6,486 bases of DNA from Candidatus Portnoybacteria bacterium CG10_big_fil_rev_8_21_14_0_10_36_7 (GTDB lineage Bacteria; Patescibacteriota; Minisyncoccia; Portnoybacterales; PFDW01): NCBI GenBank assembly GCA_002793835.1, contig PFDW01000043.1:1-6486 (forward strand). The letters run 5' to 3'. The notes beneath the pieces were generated by a model. The model had not been told where the DNA came from and searched no databases. It saw only the letters and a list, made by a program, of their open reading frames with translations. This document shows positions 1 to 6,396 of this stretch, piece after piece (position 1 is the stretch's first letter; every line of letters begins with the position of its first letter). Both the position numbers and the translations under genes were made by a program.

Positions 1-258
1 CGAGTAAATATTTGTATTTAAAAAACGTTCATAATTTCCTATATCTTGATCGCATTCTAAGCCGTCTTCTGTCACAAAAACCTCTCCATGCTCGGTGGGG
101 TTCATTGTCCCTGCATCAACATTAATATAAGGGTCTATTTTAATAGCCGTGACTTTAAAACCACGGCTTTGTATTATTTTACCGATAGATGCAGTCGCAA
201 TGCCTTTGCCTATACCTGACATTACCCCTCCAGCAACAAATATGTATTTTGTGCTCAT
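1..258 (-). CDS. pyrG: CTP synthase, N-terminal 86 residues (gene runs off the left edge)
   Basis: CTP synthase makes CTP from UTP, ATP and glutamine, the last step of de novo pyrimidine nucleotide synthesis in the cytoplasm. Only the start of the amidoligase (synthetase) domain is in the window; the family is usually about 530-550 residues, so the rest, including the class I glutaminase domain, lies outside. Visible motifs: the P-loop-like [10 protein letters not shown] at residues 10-19 with K18, [13 protein letters not shown] at 39-51 with K40, HGEVFV at 57-62, and D70/D72 before GNYERF. These align without gaps to the E. coli enzyme, where D72 is a Mg-ligand. The ATG start (256-258) overlaps the rplI TGA stop as ATGA, indicating translational coupling; no Shine-Dalgarno is visible. 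The wording SGIGKG and DAGT is closer to archaeal and eukaryotic enzymes than to E. coli (VSSLGKG, DPGT). Family assignment is firm; completeness cannot be judged. Confidence 0.96.
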   Translation of the reverse strand, partial: MSTKYIFVAGGVMSGIGKGIATASIGKIIQSRGFKVTAIKIDPYINVDAGTMNPTEHGEVFVTEDGLECDQDIGNYERFLNTNIYS

Positions 259-704
259 TTGTCCAGTGGAATAATCACAATTTTTATTTTGGCTTCTAGG
301 TTATGAGGAAATTTCATAGTAACATCATGCTCTCCTGTCTCTTTAATGTGTTCATCTATCTTAAAATCATGCTTCTTTATACTAAATCCAATTTTTTTAA
401 GCTCTTGGGCAATTTTGGCGTTATTAATTGAGCCATACAGTTTGCCTTCAGTACTAGCTTTTGCGGATATTCCCAACTCTTGACCATCAATGTTCTGAGC
501 CAGTGTTTGGTATTTCTCTAGCTCTAGTTCGGCTTGCTTGGCTTGCTTCTCTTTCATCTTTAATACGGATTTAATCGTATCTTCAGTCGCTACCATGGCT
601 AGCCTTTTTTTAATCAAAAAATTACGTCCATAACCGTCAGCGACATCCTTGATGTCATTCTTTTTACCAATATTTATTACGTCTTTGAGTAATATTACTT
701 TCAT
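255..704 (-). CDS. rplI: 50S ribosomal protein bL9
   Basis: bL9 is an elongated protein of the large ribosomal subunit that binds 23S rRNA near the base of the L1 stalk and is linked to reading-frame maintenance. The 149 residues match the usual length. The N-terminal rRNA-binding domain (about 1-40) carries the family signature: G13, N16, V21, G24-Y25, N28-F29-L30. It is followed by a charged linker helix (about 41-75) rich in K, E and Q, then the C-terminal domain with GKLYGSI at 87-93 and TGEHDV at 122-127. One signature glycine is replaced by arginine (R34). The gene begins 5 nt after the peptidase stop and ends in a 4-nt ATGA overlap with pyrG. It is not next to rpsF, ssb or rpsR, its common partners. 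The bases before the start (TAAATAGA) contain no Shine-Dalgarno sequence. Confidence 0.97.
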   Translation of the reverse strand: MKVILLKDVINIGKKNDIKDVADGYGRNFLIKKRLAMVATEDTIKSVLKMKEKQAKQAELELEKYQTLAQNIDGQELGISAKASTEGKLYGSINNAKIAQELKKIGFSIKKHDFKIDEHIKETGEHDVTMKFPHNLEAKIKIVIIPLDK

Positions 705-709
705 TCTAT

Positions 710-1951
710 TTATTTTACAATAGTTTTTATGAATTCTAAAGCTTTGTCTATTTGAGGGTCATTATTCTCCTCAATGTCAGTGTCAGTAAGCTTAACTTCA
801 ATATCTGGAATTAACCCCTCATCACTTATAGATTTACCTGATGGTGTAAGCCATTTAGCGATTGTAATTTTTAAGGATGAAGTATCGTTTAATTGAAATA
901 ATTGTTGAACTGAACCTTTCCCAAAAGTTTTTTCTCCAATTAGTTTAATGTTTTTTTGGTCCCTCAATGCCCCAGCAAGAATTTCAGCTGCAGAAGCACT
1001 GCCTTGATTGGTCAGTACAACTGTCGGTATATTTGCAAATTCGCCATACCCTTTGCTAACAAATTGATCTTCGCGTCCGTCAGTATAAGATTCTTTAACA
1101 ACAAGAGCATTTTTATCTAAAAAATGACTTGCAATTTCCACGGAACTTTCTAAATATCCACCTGGATTATTTCTTAAATCAAGGATAACCCCCTTTACTT
1201 TAGCTTTTACAATTTGTTGTATTGCTTTATTAAATTCAAAAGTTGAATTTTCAGTGAAATGATACAGACGCAAAATGGCAATATCTCCATCTTTAAAATC
1301 AACCTTTACAATTGGTATTTGTATGGTATTACGCGTTATTGGAAAATCTTTTGTCGAGTTCCACCCTTCACGTAGAATTGCTAATGTAACAACTGTGTTT
1401 CCCTTGCCTCGTATTAAACTAACGGCTTCATCAATAGTCATATCAATAGTTGATTTGTCATCAATTTTCGTAATGATGTCTCCCGCCATAATTCCTGCTT
1501 TTTTGGCTGGAGTTCCTTCGAGTGGTGCAACAATTACAAGGTTATTCTTTCTAATACCGATTTCCGCCCCAATTCCGTCGAAAGAGCCTGAAATATCATC
1601 ACTGAAGCGCTTATTGTCAGCCGGAGGCATAAACGTCGTGTATGGGTCTCCTAGAGATTGTGTGAGCCCTTTAATGGCACCATACATCATTTCTCTTGCA
1701 TTTAACTTGGATTTATCAATATAATTTTGGTCTAATCTCTTCCATGCATCCCAAAATATATTAAAATCTGCATTATTTTTATCGGATGCAGTATTAATTG
1801 CAGTTGCGGGTGCTTGTGTTTCATTGTTGTAATTATAAATTGTTGGAACAGGTTGCCGTTGTCCAAAATAATAGCCAGTTCCGAAGAACAGTATTAAAAA
1901 TATCGAGATAACAACATAATTACGAGATGATTTAATTGAGAGTATTTGCAT
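710..1951 (-). CDS. S41 family C-terminal processing peptidase (CtpA-like), membrane-anchored, with PDZ domain
   Basis: This is a serine protease of the S41A/CtpA-Prc type, which cleaves proteins from their C-terminal ends outside the cytoplasmic membrane; the substrate is unknown. The 413 residues are typical of the family. Order: a short cytoplasmic N-terminus; a hydrophobic signal anchor at about 12-30 with no lipobox; a polar N/T/A-rich linker at 31-62; the conserved N-terminal helical region ending in GDPYTTF (101-107); a PDZ domain at about 124-205 with GTPAKKAGI at 146-154; and the catalytic core with DLRNNPGG at 258-265. SASAAE at 318-323 gives the nucleophile S320, and FGKGSVQ at 343-349 gives K345 and Q349. 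The S-to-K spacing of 25 and K-to-Q spacing of 4 match E. coli Prc (S452, K477, Q481), so it should be active. It starts 5 nt after the GT2 stop and ends 5 nt before rplI. A role in surface or wall protein processing is inferred from its neighbours. Confidence 0.95.
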   Translation of the reverse strand: MQILSIKSSRNYVVISIFLILFFGTGYYFGQRQPVPTIYNYNNETQAPATAINTASDKNNADFNIFWDAWKRLDQNYIDKSKLNAREMMYGAIKGLTQSLGDPYTTFMPPADNKRFSDDISGSFDGIGAEIGIRKNNLVIVAPLEGTPAKKAGIMAGDIITKIDDKSTIDMTIDEAVSLIRGKGNTVVTLAILREGWNSTKDFPITRNTIQIPIVKVDFKDGDIAILRLYHFTENSTFEFNKAIQQIVKAKVKGVILDLRNNPGGYLESSVEIASHFLDKNALVVKESYTDGREDQFVSKGYGEFANIPTVVLTNQGSASAAEILAGALRDQKNIKLIGEKTFGKGSVQQLFQLNDTSSLKITIAKWLTPSGKSISDEGLIPDIEVKLTDTDIEENNDPQIDKALEFIKTIVK

Positions 1952-1956
1952 TTTAT

Positions 1957-2763
1957 TTATTTATGTTTTCTATGTTTCCAAAAAAATTTTATTGCACTAA
2001 GGACATGAACTCTGGAGTATTTATTGAAAAAAAGGTCTAACACGTTGCCTCGCTTGTAGCTTATTCTTATATGATAATGATACATTTTTGCATCAGGAAA
2101 GTAAAAGACTTTAAAGTCTTTGTCTTTAAATCTTTTACACCAATCGACATCTTCAAAGTACATAAAAAAATTTTCGTCTAAGACTCCTACTTTTTCTAAT
2201 GCATCTGCACGTGTTAGAAACGCAGAGCCCTGAATCCAATCTACTTCATATGGTCCCGTGTTATCTTTGCTGAGAGGTTTATCGGAAATAAGAAATCTGG
2301 CTATATTTTTTTTACCAGCGGGTAATTTACCTAATAATGTTCTTCGGTATATTGCGGTCATCGGAGTATAGAATCTGAATCGCGAGTGCTGTATGGTGCC
2401 ATCAAAATTAATCAATTGTGGTCCTAGTGCGCCAATGTCATTGTGATTATCAAGATAATCTAGCATTTTTTGGATAGCATTTTCGCTGGTGATAACATCA
2501 GCATTTACAATAAAAATGTATTTTCCTTTTGATCTGAGAATCGCTCTATTGGCTATTTTTGCATACCCCAAATTATTTGTTGATTGCAAAAAAAAGACTT
2601 TAGGAAATTTTTCTTTTATCTCTTGTTGGACTTCGTCTTGCGATTCACTATCGGCTATAAAAATTTCGTATTCAACATTGTTAAGTGTATCCTCTAATGA
2701 TTTTAGGCATAGCTTTAATAACTCTGGTGTTTGATGGTGTGTAATTATTATTGAAAGCTTCAT
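1957..2763 (-). CDS. Glycosyltransferase family 2 (WbbL/rhamnosyltransferase-like)
   Basis: This is a GT-A fold, family GT2 inverting glycosyltransferase, probably adding one sugar from a nucleotide-sugar donor to a lipid-linked glycan on the cytoplasmic face. The 268 residues begin directly with the first Rossmann strand (MKLSIIITHH, 1-10), supporting the start. IADSES at 36-41 belongs to the nucleotide-binding part. NADV at 87-90 is the metal-binding DxD equivalent. DWIQGSAFLTRADAL at 175-189 and NFFMYFEDVDWCKR at 198-211 form the acceptor and catalytic-base region, with E204-D205 the likely base motif. These last two blocks are typical of the WbbL-like rhamnosyltransferase branch, but sugar specificity cannot be read from sequence. 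The C-terminus is short and basic (WKHRKHK), suited to peripheral membrane attachment. No membrane span is evident. Its ATG overlaps the LCP stop by 4 nt (ATGA), so translation is likely coupled. Confidence 0.92.
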   Translation of the reverse strand: MKLSIIITHHQTPELLKLCLKSLEDTLNNVEYEIFIADSESQDEVQQEIKEKFPKVFFLQSTNNLGYAKIANRAILRSKGKYIFIVNADVITSENAIQKMLDYLDNHNDIGALGPQLINFDGTIQHSRFRFYTPMTAIYRRTLLGKLPAGKKNIARFLISDKPLSKDNTGPYEVDWIQGSAFLTRADALEKVGVLDENFFMYFEDVDWCKRFKDKDFKVFYFPDAKMYHYHIRISYKRGNVLDLFFNKYSRVHVLSAIKFFWKHRKHK

Positions 2764-3797
2764 TTTTGAGTAAAAATATTTTTTATTACTTTATGAATTT
2801 TATCATAGTTATCGCCTACCGGTAGCAAATGATATGCTCCAGTAGTAGTTTCATATAATAGTCCTTCTGACGTTGTATCAAACACTTTTTTTGAAAAATT
2901 TTTTAAATTAATTGAAGGCGTTATGGCGATTAAGGAGGTAATTTCATTTCCGTTCATAGTTGTATGAACATTATCTCCGATGGAGTCAAGTAAATCAGAT
3001 ATTTTTTTAGGATTAGTTATAAAACCTAAGGACATAGATTTTTTTATTATTGAGCTTAAGACATCTTGTTGCCTGTGCATCCTATCAAAATCGCTTGTTG
3101 AATATCGAGAGCGCACATAATACAAGGCCGTTTCTCCATCAAGGTGATTGATGCCTTCAGGTAAATCAATAATTTGTTCACCGGCAAACTGGGTTTCTTC
3201 TTTAAACGGCTTTGCTAGGTCTACATCAATGCCTCCCATAATATCAACAATATCTTTAAATGCATCGAAATTCACCACGATAACGTCGTCTATGTATATT
3301 CCAGAGATATCTTCAAACACACTCTTGGCATAAAGTATGCCTCCCGCAACCCCCTGCTTGCTAAACCCTTCCGCGTAGGCAAAGTTTATACGTTCTTTCT
3401 TATCATAGGTTGGAATGTCGACATATAAGTCTCGTGGAATAGAAATAAGAGCAGTTCGGCCAGTATTTTTTTCTATGCTTACAATTAAATTAACGTCAGA
3501 TAGCAACCCACCATTTGGGTCAGCTTGGCCCCTAATGCCTAATATTAGGATATTTAGTCTATTTGGGTCGTCTATCGGAGAAGCCTTTGCGGTAGGAATC
3601 GGCTTCTTAATAGAATCTAAATCAATAAATATTTTGTTGAAAACGTAACCTGTTTTTGTTGTGAGTGAAAAGATAGTTAGCAGTATGAACGCCGAAAATA
3701 TTATTATTAATAAATAAAATCTCCCACGCTTTCTTTTGGGTTTTAAGTGAGGATTGTTTATCGATTGTGAAGATAAATTATTAAAATTTGAATTCAT
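2760..3797 (-). CDS. LytR-CpsA-Psr (LCP) family protein, probable wall-glycan phosphotransferase
   Basis: LCP proteins move glycans from polyprenyl-pyrophosphate carriers to the cell wall (teichoic acids, capsules, arabinogalactan) on the outer face of the cytoplasmic membrane. The 345 residues show a polar N-terminus, a basic patch KPKRKRGR (19-26), one membrane anchor at about 27-46, and the LCP domain at about 81-255. Conserved elements are SIPRDLYVDIP at 119-129 (R122), INFAYAEG at 137-144, VVNFDAF at 174-180, MGGIDVDL at 187-194, LDGETALYYVRSR at 219-231 (R229, R231), and DFDRMHRQQ at 236-244. A further 90 C-terminal residues follow without a recognised domain. The usual GxDxR and RSD elements near the start of the domain are altered: here the segment reads GIRGQADPNGG then LLSD, so D93 and D101 remain as possible metal ligands. 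It starts 5 nt after the upstream GT2 stop. Family is secure; the acceptor is inferred. Confidence 0.93.
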   Translation of the reverse strand: MNSNFNNLSSQSINNPHLKPKRKRGRFYLLIIIFSAFILLTIFSLTTKTGYVFNKIFIDLDSIKKPIPTAKASPIDDPNRLNILILGIRGQADPNGGLLSDVNLIVSIEKNTGRTALISIPRDLYVDIPTYDKKERINFAYAEGFSKQGVAGGILYAKSVFEDISGIYIDDVIVVNFDAFKDIVDIMGGIDVDLAKPFKEETQFAGEQIIDLPEGINHLDGETALYYVRSRYSTSDFDRMHRQQDVLSSIIKKSMSLGFITNPKKISDLLDSIGDNVHTTMNGNEITSLIAITPSINLKNFSKKVFDTTSEGLLYETTTGAYHLLPVGDNYDKIHKVIKNIFTQK

Positions 3798-3802
3798 ACG
3801 TA

Positions 3803-4813
3803 TTAAATTATCCAGCGTTCTAGTCCATCACTTGAGATTTTAATTCGTTGCATTAAGGAGTGTCTCTTCCTAAGTATAGATGGAAATTTCTTAATGATTC
3901 CCCAAAATGCTGAAATGCTTGTAGGCTCTAATAATATAATATACATCATAAGCTGGGCTTGGCGCAAGAAAATGCTAATAAAGTGTTTTTTTAGGCTAGC
4001 CCATGGAAGATTTTTGACATATGTTAATATAATATTTTGAAAATCTAGCCTTCTCTTGTTAGTCGGAACACTCTTACGTAATCTTATAAAATCAAATTTA
4101 TTTGAGCTGATTCTTTTAGTCGTTTTTCGATCATGCCAAGATATAACATCTGGTGAATAATAATTTAACCAGCCAAGATTAGTTAGTCGCCAGCCTAGGT
4201 CAATATCTTCTGCCATCCAAACAAAATCTTCATCGAATAGCTCGCCGTTAATTAGTGCATCGTCAAGTGCTTTTTTTCTGAAAAAAGGTGATGCACCTTC
4301 GTATGAGAACATTTGTCCTTCTGCAAATTGGTTTGTATCAGTATCGCCATGTCCCCTATTTATAATTCTCCCATTTTTATAAATCAAAAAACCCGTAGTG
4401 TCTATGGTTGTCGATTTAGTAACGGTGCTGTTTTTGAGATCAAATTTAAGTATTTTTGGCTGTAGTACACCAATTTTTGTATTTATTTCACATTTGTTAA
4501 CCGCATTTTCAATAAATTTACTATCTAAAATAACATCCGCACACACTAGAACTATATATTTCCCGTGGCATTCTTTCATGGCCCTATTAAATGCGGGACC
4601 TACAAAATGATTGACTTTACTATTGATAATTTTCGCTCCAGGCATTATTTTTTTTGCGATTGGGATTGTGTCATCACTACTGGAATTATTATAGATAATA
4701 GTTTCAATATTGCTATAAGTTTGACTTAAAATAGATTCAACACATATTTTTATGTAAAGATTTGAATCTTTGACAGGAATTATTATTGAGACAAGTGGAT
4801 AGTTATTTTGCAT
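3803..4813 (-). CDS. Glycosyltransferase family 2 with C-terminal extension
   Basis: This is a second GT-A fold GT2 enzyme, distinct from the one downstream, and probably another sugar-adding step in the same glycan. The 336 residues start with PLVSIIIPVKDS (6-17), the first strand of the fold, fixing the start within a few residues. NNSSSDDT at 42-49 is the nucleotide-binding segment, CADV at 91-94 is the DxD equivalent with an unusual cysteine in the first position, GASPFFRKKAL at 173-183 is the acceptor loop, and WMAEDIDLGWRL at 199-210 holds the ED catalytic-base motif. After residue 240 comes a roughly 95-residue extension with hydrophobic or amphipathic stretches (about 278-298) and a strongly basic end (KKFPSILRKRHS), suggesting membrane association. 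Its ATG lies 11 nt inside the end of the Wzy-like gene, just after an eight-A run in the mRNA sense. Donor and acceptor sugars are unknown. Confidence 0.92.
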   Translation of the reverse strand: MQNNYPLVSIIIPVKDSNLYIKICVESILSQTYSNIETIIYNNSSSDDTIPIAKKIMPGAKIINSKVNHFVGPAFNRAMKECHGKYIVLVCADVILDSKFIENAVNKCEINTKIGVLQPKILKFDLKNSTVTKSTTIDTTGFLIYKNGRIINRGHGDTDTNQFAEGQMFSYEGASPFFRKKALDDALINGELFDEDFVWMAEDIDLGWRLTNLGWLNYYSPDVISWHDRKTTKRISSNKFDFIRLRKSVPTNKRRLDFQNIILTYVKNLPWASLKKHFISIFLRQAQLMMYIILLEPTSISAFWGIIKKFPSILRKRHSLMQRIKISSDGLERWII

Positions 4814-6359
4814 AAGTTTTTTTTGTTAATCCCGCAGTAATACCGGTAAAAAGCATAAATGCCAAGAAGGCTCTTTCGTCAAGTAAGGCGGCATCTGTAA
4901 GACTGTAAAAATATATCCATAGAAGCATAGCCGAAAAGTAAAACCCAAATATTTTAAATGTGTCATTTTGGCTAGACATAAGTTCTTTAGCTTGTTTGTA
5001 AAAAAGAAAGCAAAGCCAAATAAATAGTAAACCGCCAAGCATCCCTATCTCAGCAATCATTGTCAGATATAAATTGTGCGCAGATGAGCCAGCTTTGGCT
5101 AAAGCAACATTTTGGTTTAGTGCAACAGGGTAATTACCAATACCAACACCTAGAAATGGGTTTTTCGTGATAGAAATAAATGTGGAGCGCCAAATTGCAA
5201 TTCTGCCCATGTTTGATGTCTCATTGAGGTCGCCAATAGAAAAAAGTCGGCTGATAAAAGCCGTGGTGTGATTGGATGAACTAGTCTTGAATTGAGGAAG
5301 TGATGTAATTGAGTAAGTAGCGATAAAAATTAATAAAAAAATTATTGCAGAACTAATTAATACAGAAGGTATTATTTTTGGAACGAGCAATTTATTTTTA
5401 TAATAAATACCAAAAATAATTGGTGCCAGTAATGCCAGCCAAATACCTCGAGTTTGTGAAAGTATTATAAGCGCAGCAATTAGAAGAAATAGCAAGAATA
5501 AAGGTTTTAACTCCTTGTCGTGTTTTTTTATTGAAGTCAGTAATCTGTTGGATAAATCTGCTATTTTAGAAGTAAATAAGTAATAAATTGAAATTAGTGA
5601 AAAAATAAGGTAAATTGGCATAGAATGGGAATCTGGGAATATCGAAAATACTCTTAATTTAAGGTTGTTTCCAGAATAGCTGTACCATGTGTTGGCTTGA
5701 TATGCTATGTCTGACCAATTTTGACCGAATAAAGCTAAATCTATCTGCTTTGCCCATAGATAGTGGAATGTACTAAAATCAAGAGTTAAGGCTCCCATGA
5801 GCTGTAAAAGCCCTATCATGGCAACTGCAACGGCTCCAACTAAAAAACTTTTCATTAACTTAATTGCGAAATTGATATCCGAACTAGTTGATGATTTTAC
5901 CAATGCATAAGCCATGGCAAGGTTGATAAAATAAATAATTCTTTTACCTGCAACAATTAAATCGAAAGCTTTGGCAAAAGAAATAATCGAAATTATTAAT
6001 ATTAAAAAAGATACAAATTCAATTCGATTATTCTTAAAATAAGTTTTAACTTTAGAAAGCGTAATACTCTCTTTTAAATTTATTCTTGTAATGAACCATT
6101 TAATAAAAATGACGATAATAACAATACGCCAAGTATTGAAGTTGTCAAATAAATTTGTAATTGGAAGAGCAATAAAAAAGGGAACAGATGAAAAAAATAA
6201 TGTTAATGCTTCTTTAGCGCTAGTTAAGGCATAAATAATCAATATCGCTAGTGATATAAAACTTATTTCTCGTGGCAAAAAACCAACCGCAATGAGTATT
6301 ACGGTTATTAAGTTTATAAAAAAAATTGTTTGAGTATATCTATTCTCGAATAACTTCAT
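4803..6359 (-). CDS. O-antigen ligase/polymerase (Wzy/WaaL) superfamily membrane protein
   Basis: Members of this superfamily act at the outer face of the cytoplasmic membrane on undecaprenyl-linked glycans, either polymerising repeat units (Wzy), ligating glycan to lipid A (WaaL), or transferring it to protein. The 518 residues contain about 12-14 hydrophobic segments, among them roughly 11-28, 33-48, 77-92, 113-130, 170-190, 247-262, 286-301, 303-320, 330-350, 434-455, 468-487 and 495-510. Family marks are LRVFSIFPDSHS (235-246), SQTRG (301-305, R304), and the large outer loop at about 351-432 with GRIAIW (385-390), NPFLGVGIGNY (400-410) and AHNLYL (427-432), where H428 corresponds to the conserved ligase histidine. 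The start is well fixed because an in-frame TAA immediately precedes the ATG. It begins 14 nt after the upstream glycosyltransferase stop. With an LCP protein nearby, polymerase is the favoured role; family certain, activity inferred. Confidence 0.88.
   Translation of the reverse strand: MKLFENRYTQTIFFINLITVILIAVGFLPREISFISLAILIIYALTSAKEALTLFFSSVPFFIALPITNLFDNFNTWRIVIIVIFIKWFITRINLKESITLSKVKTYFKNNRIEFVSFLILIISIISFAKAFDLIVAGKRIIYFINLAMAYALVKSSTSSDINFAIKLMKSFLVGAVAVAMIGLLQLMGALTLDFSTFHYLWAKQIDLALFGQNWSDIAYQANTWYSYSGNNLKLRVFSIFPDSHSMPIYLIFSLISIYYLFTSKIADLSNRLLTSIKKHDKELKPLFLLFLLIAALIILSQTRGIWLALLAPIIFGIYYKNKLLVPKIIPSVLISSAIIFLLIFIATYSITSLPQFKTSSSNHTTAFISRLFSIGDLNETSNMGRIAIWRSTFISITKNPFLGVGIGNYPVALNQNVALAKAGSSAHNLYLTMIAEIGMLGGLLFIWLCFLFYKQAKELMSSQNDTFKIFGFYFSAMLLWIYFYSLTDAALLDERAFLAFMLFTGITAGLTKKTYAK
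4817..4824 (-). other. Eight-A homopolymer (mRNA sense) at the Wzy/GT2 overlap
   Basis: The coding strand carries an uninterrupted run of eight A in codons for T-K-K-T, 3 nt before the ATG of the downstream GT2 gene and 11 nt before the Wzy-like stop. Removing one A puts the Wzy-like frame directly into the GT2 frame, reading T-K-K-L-M-Q-N-N. Runs of this length can promote polymerase slippage. This is seen in the sequence; any use by the cell is speculative, and such tracts are common in A+T-rich genomes. Confidence 0.3.
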
Positions 6360-6367
6360 TTACGATT

Positions 6368-6396
6368 ATTTTATCATTCTATGGTCAGTTCTTCAA
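6368..6396 (-). promoter_or_regulatory. Weak candidate sigma70-like promoter before the Wzy-like gene
   Basis: Reading the minus strand, TTGAAG (6391-6396; 4 of 6 to TTGACA) is followed after 17 nt by TAAAAT (6368-6373; 5 of 6 to TATAAT). Initiation would fall about 2 nt before the ATG at 6359, giving a nearly leaderless message. The element lies over the end of the upstream glycosyltransferase. In A+T-rich DNA such matches arise often by chance, and the tight spacing suggests simple read-through instead. Confidence 0.15.

Noticed and set aside
1275..1724. Plus-strand open frame of 149 residues
   Set aside because: It lies antisense to the PDZ and catalytic region of the S41 peptidase, has no recognisable domain, and is a mirror of conserved coding sequence.
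702..1959. The TAAATARAATG pair as a possible dispersed repeat element
   Set aside because: Only 11 nt long and made of stop codon, A-rich spacer and start codon, so it is better explained as a shared start context than as a repeat.
255..2762. Possible recoding of UGA as glycine, as in some CPR lineages
   Set aside because: rplI and the LCP gene end at UGA at the expected family lengths, exactly overlapping the next ATG, and no gene has an internal in-frame UGA.
2489..4610. Plus-strand open frames at 2489-2734, 3148-3333, 3415-3648 and 4398-4610
   Set aside because: All are short, lie opposite strongly supported glycosyltransferase or LCP genes, and encode no family-like motifs.
4826..5038. 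Minus-strand open frame of 70 residues
   Set aside because: It is an alternative frame inside the C-terminal membrane segments of the Wzy-like gene and has no supporting motif.
705..6373. Intrinsic terminators between genes
   Set aside because: Gaps are only 5 to 14 nt and hold no stem-loop with a U run; T-rich stretches inside genes are ordinary for this base composition.
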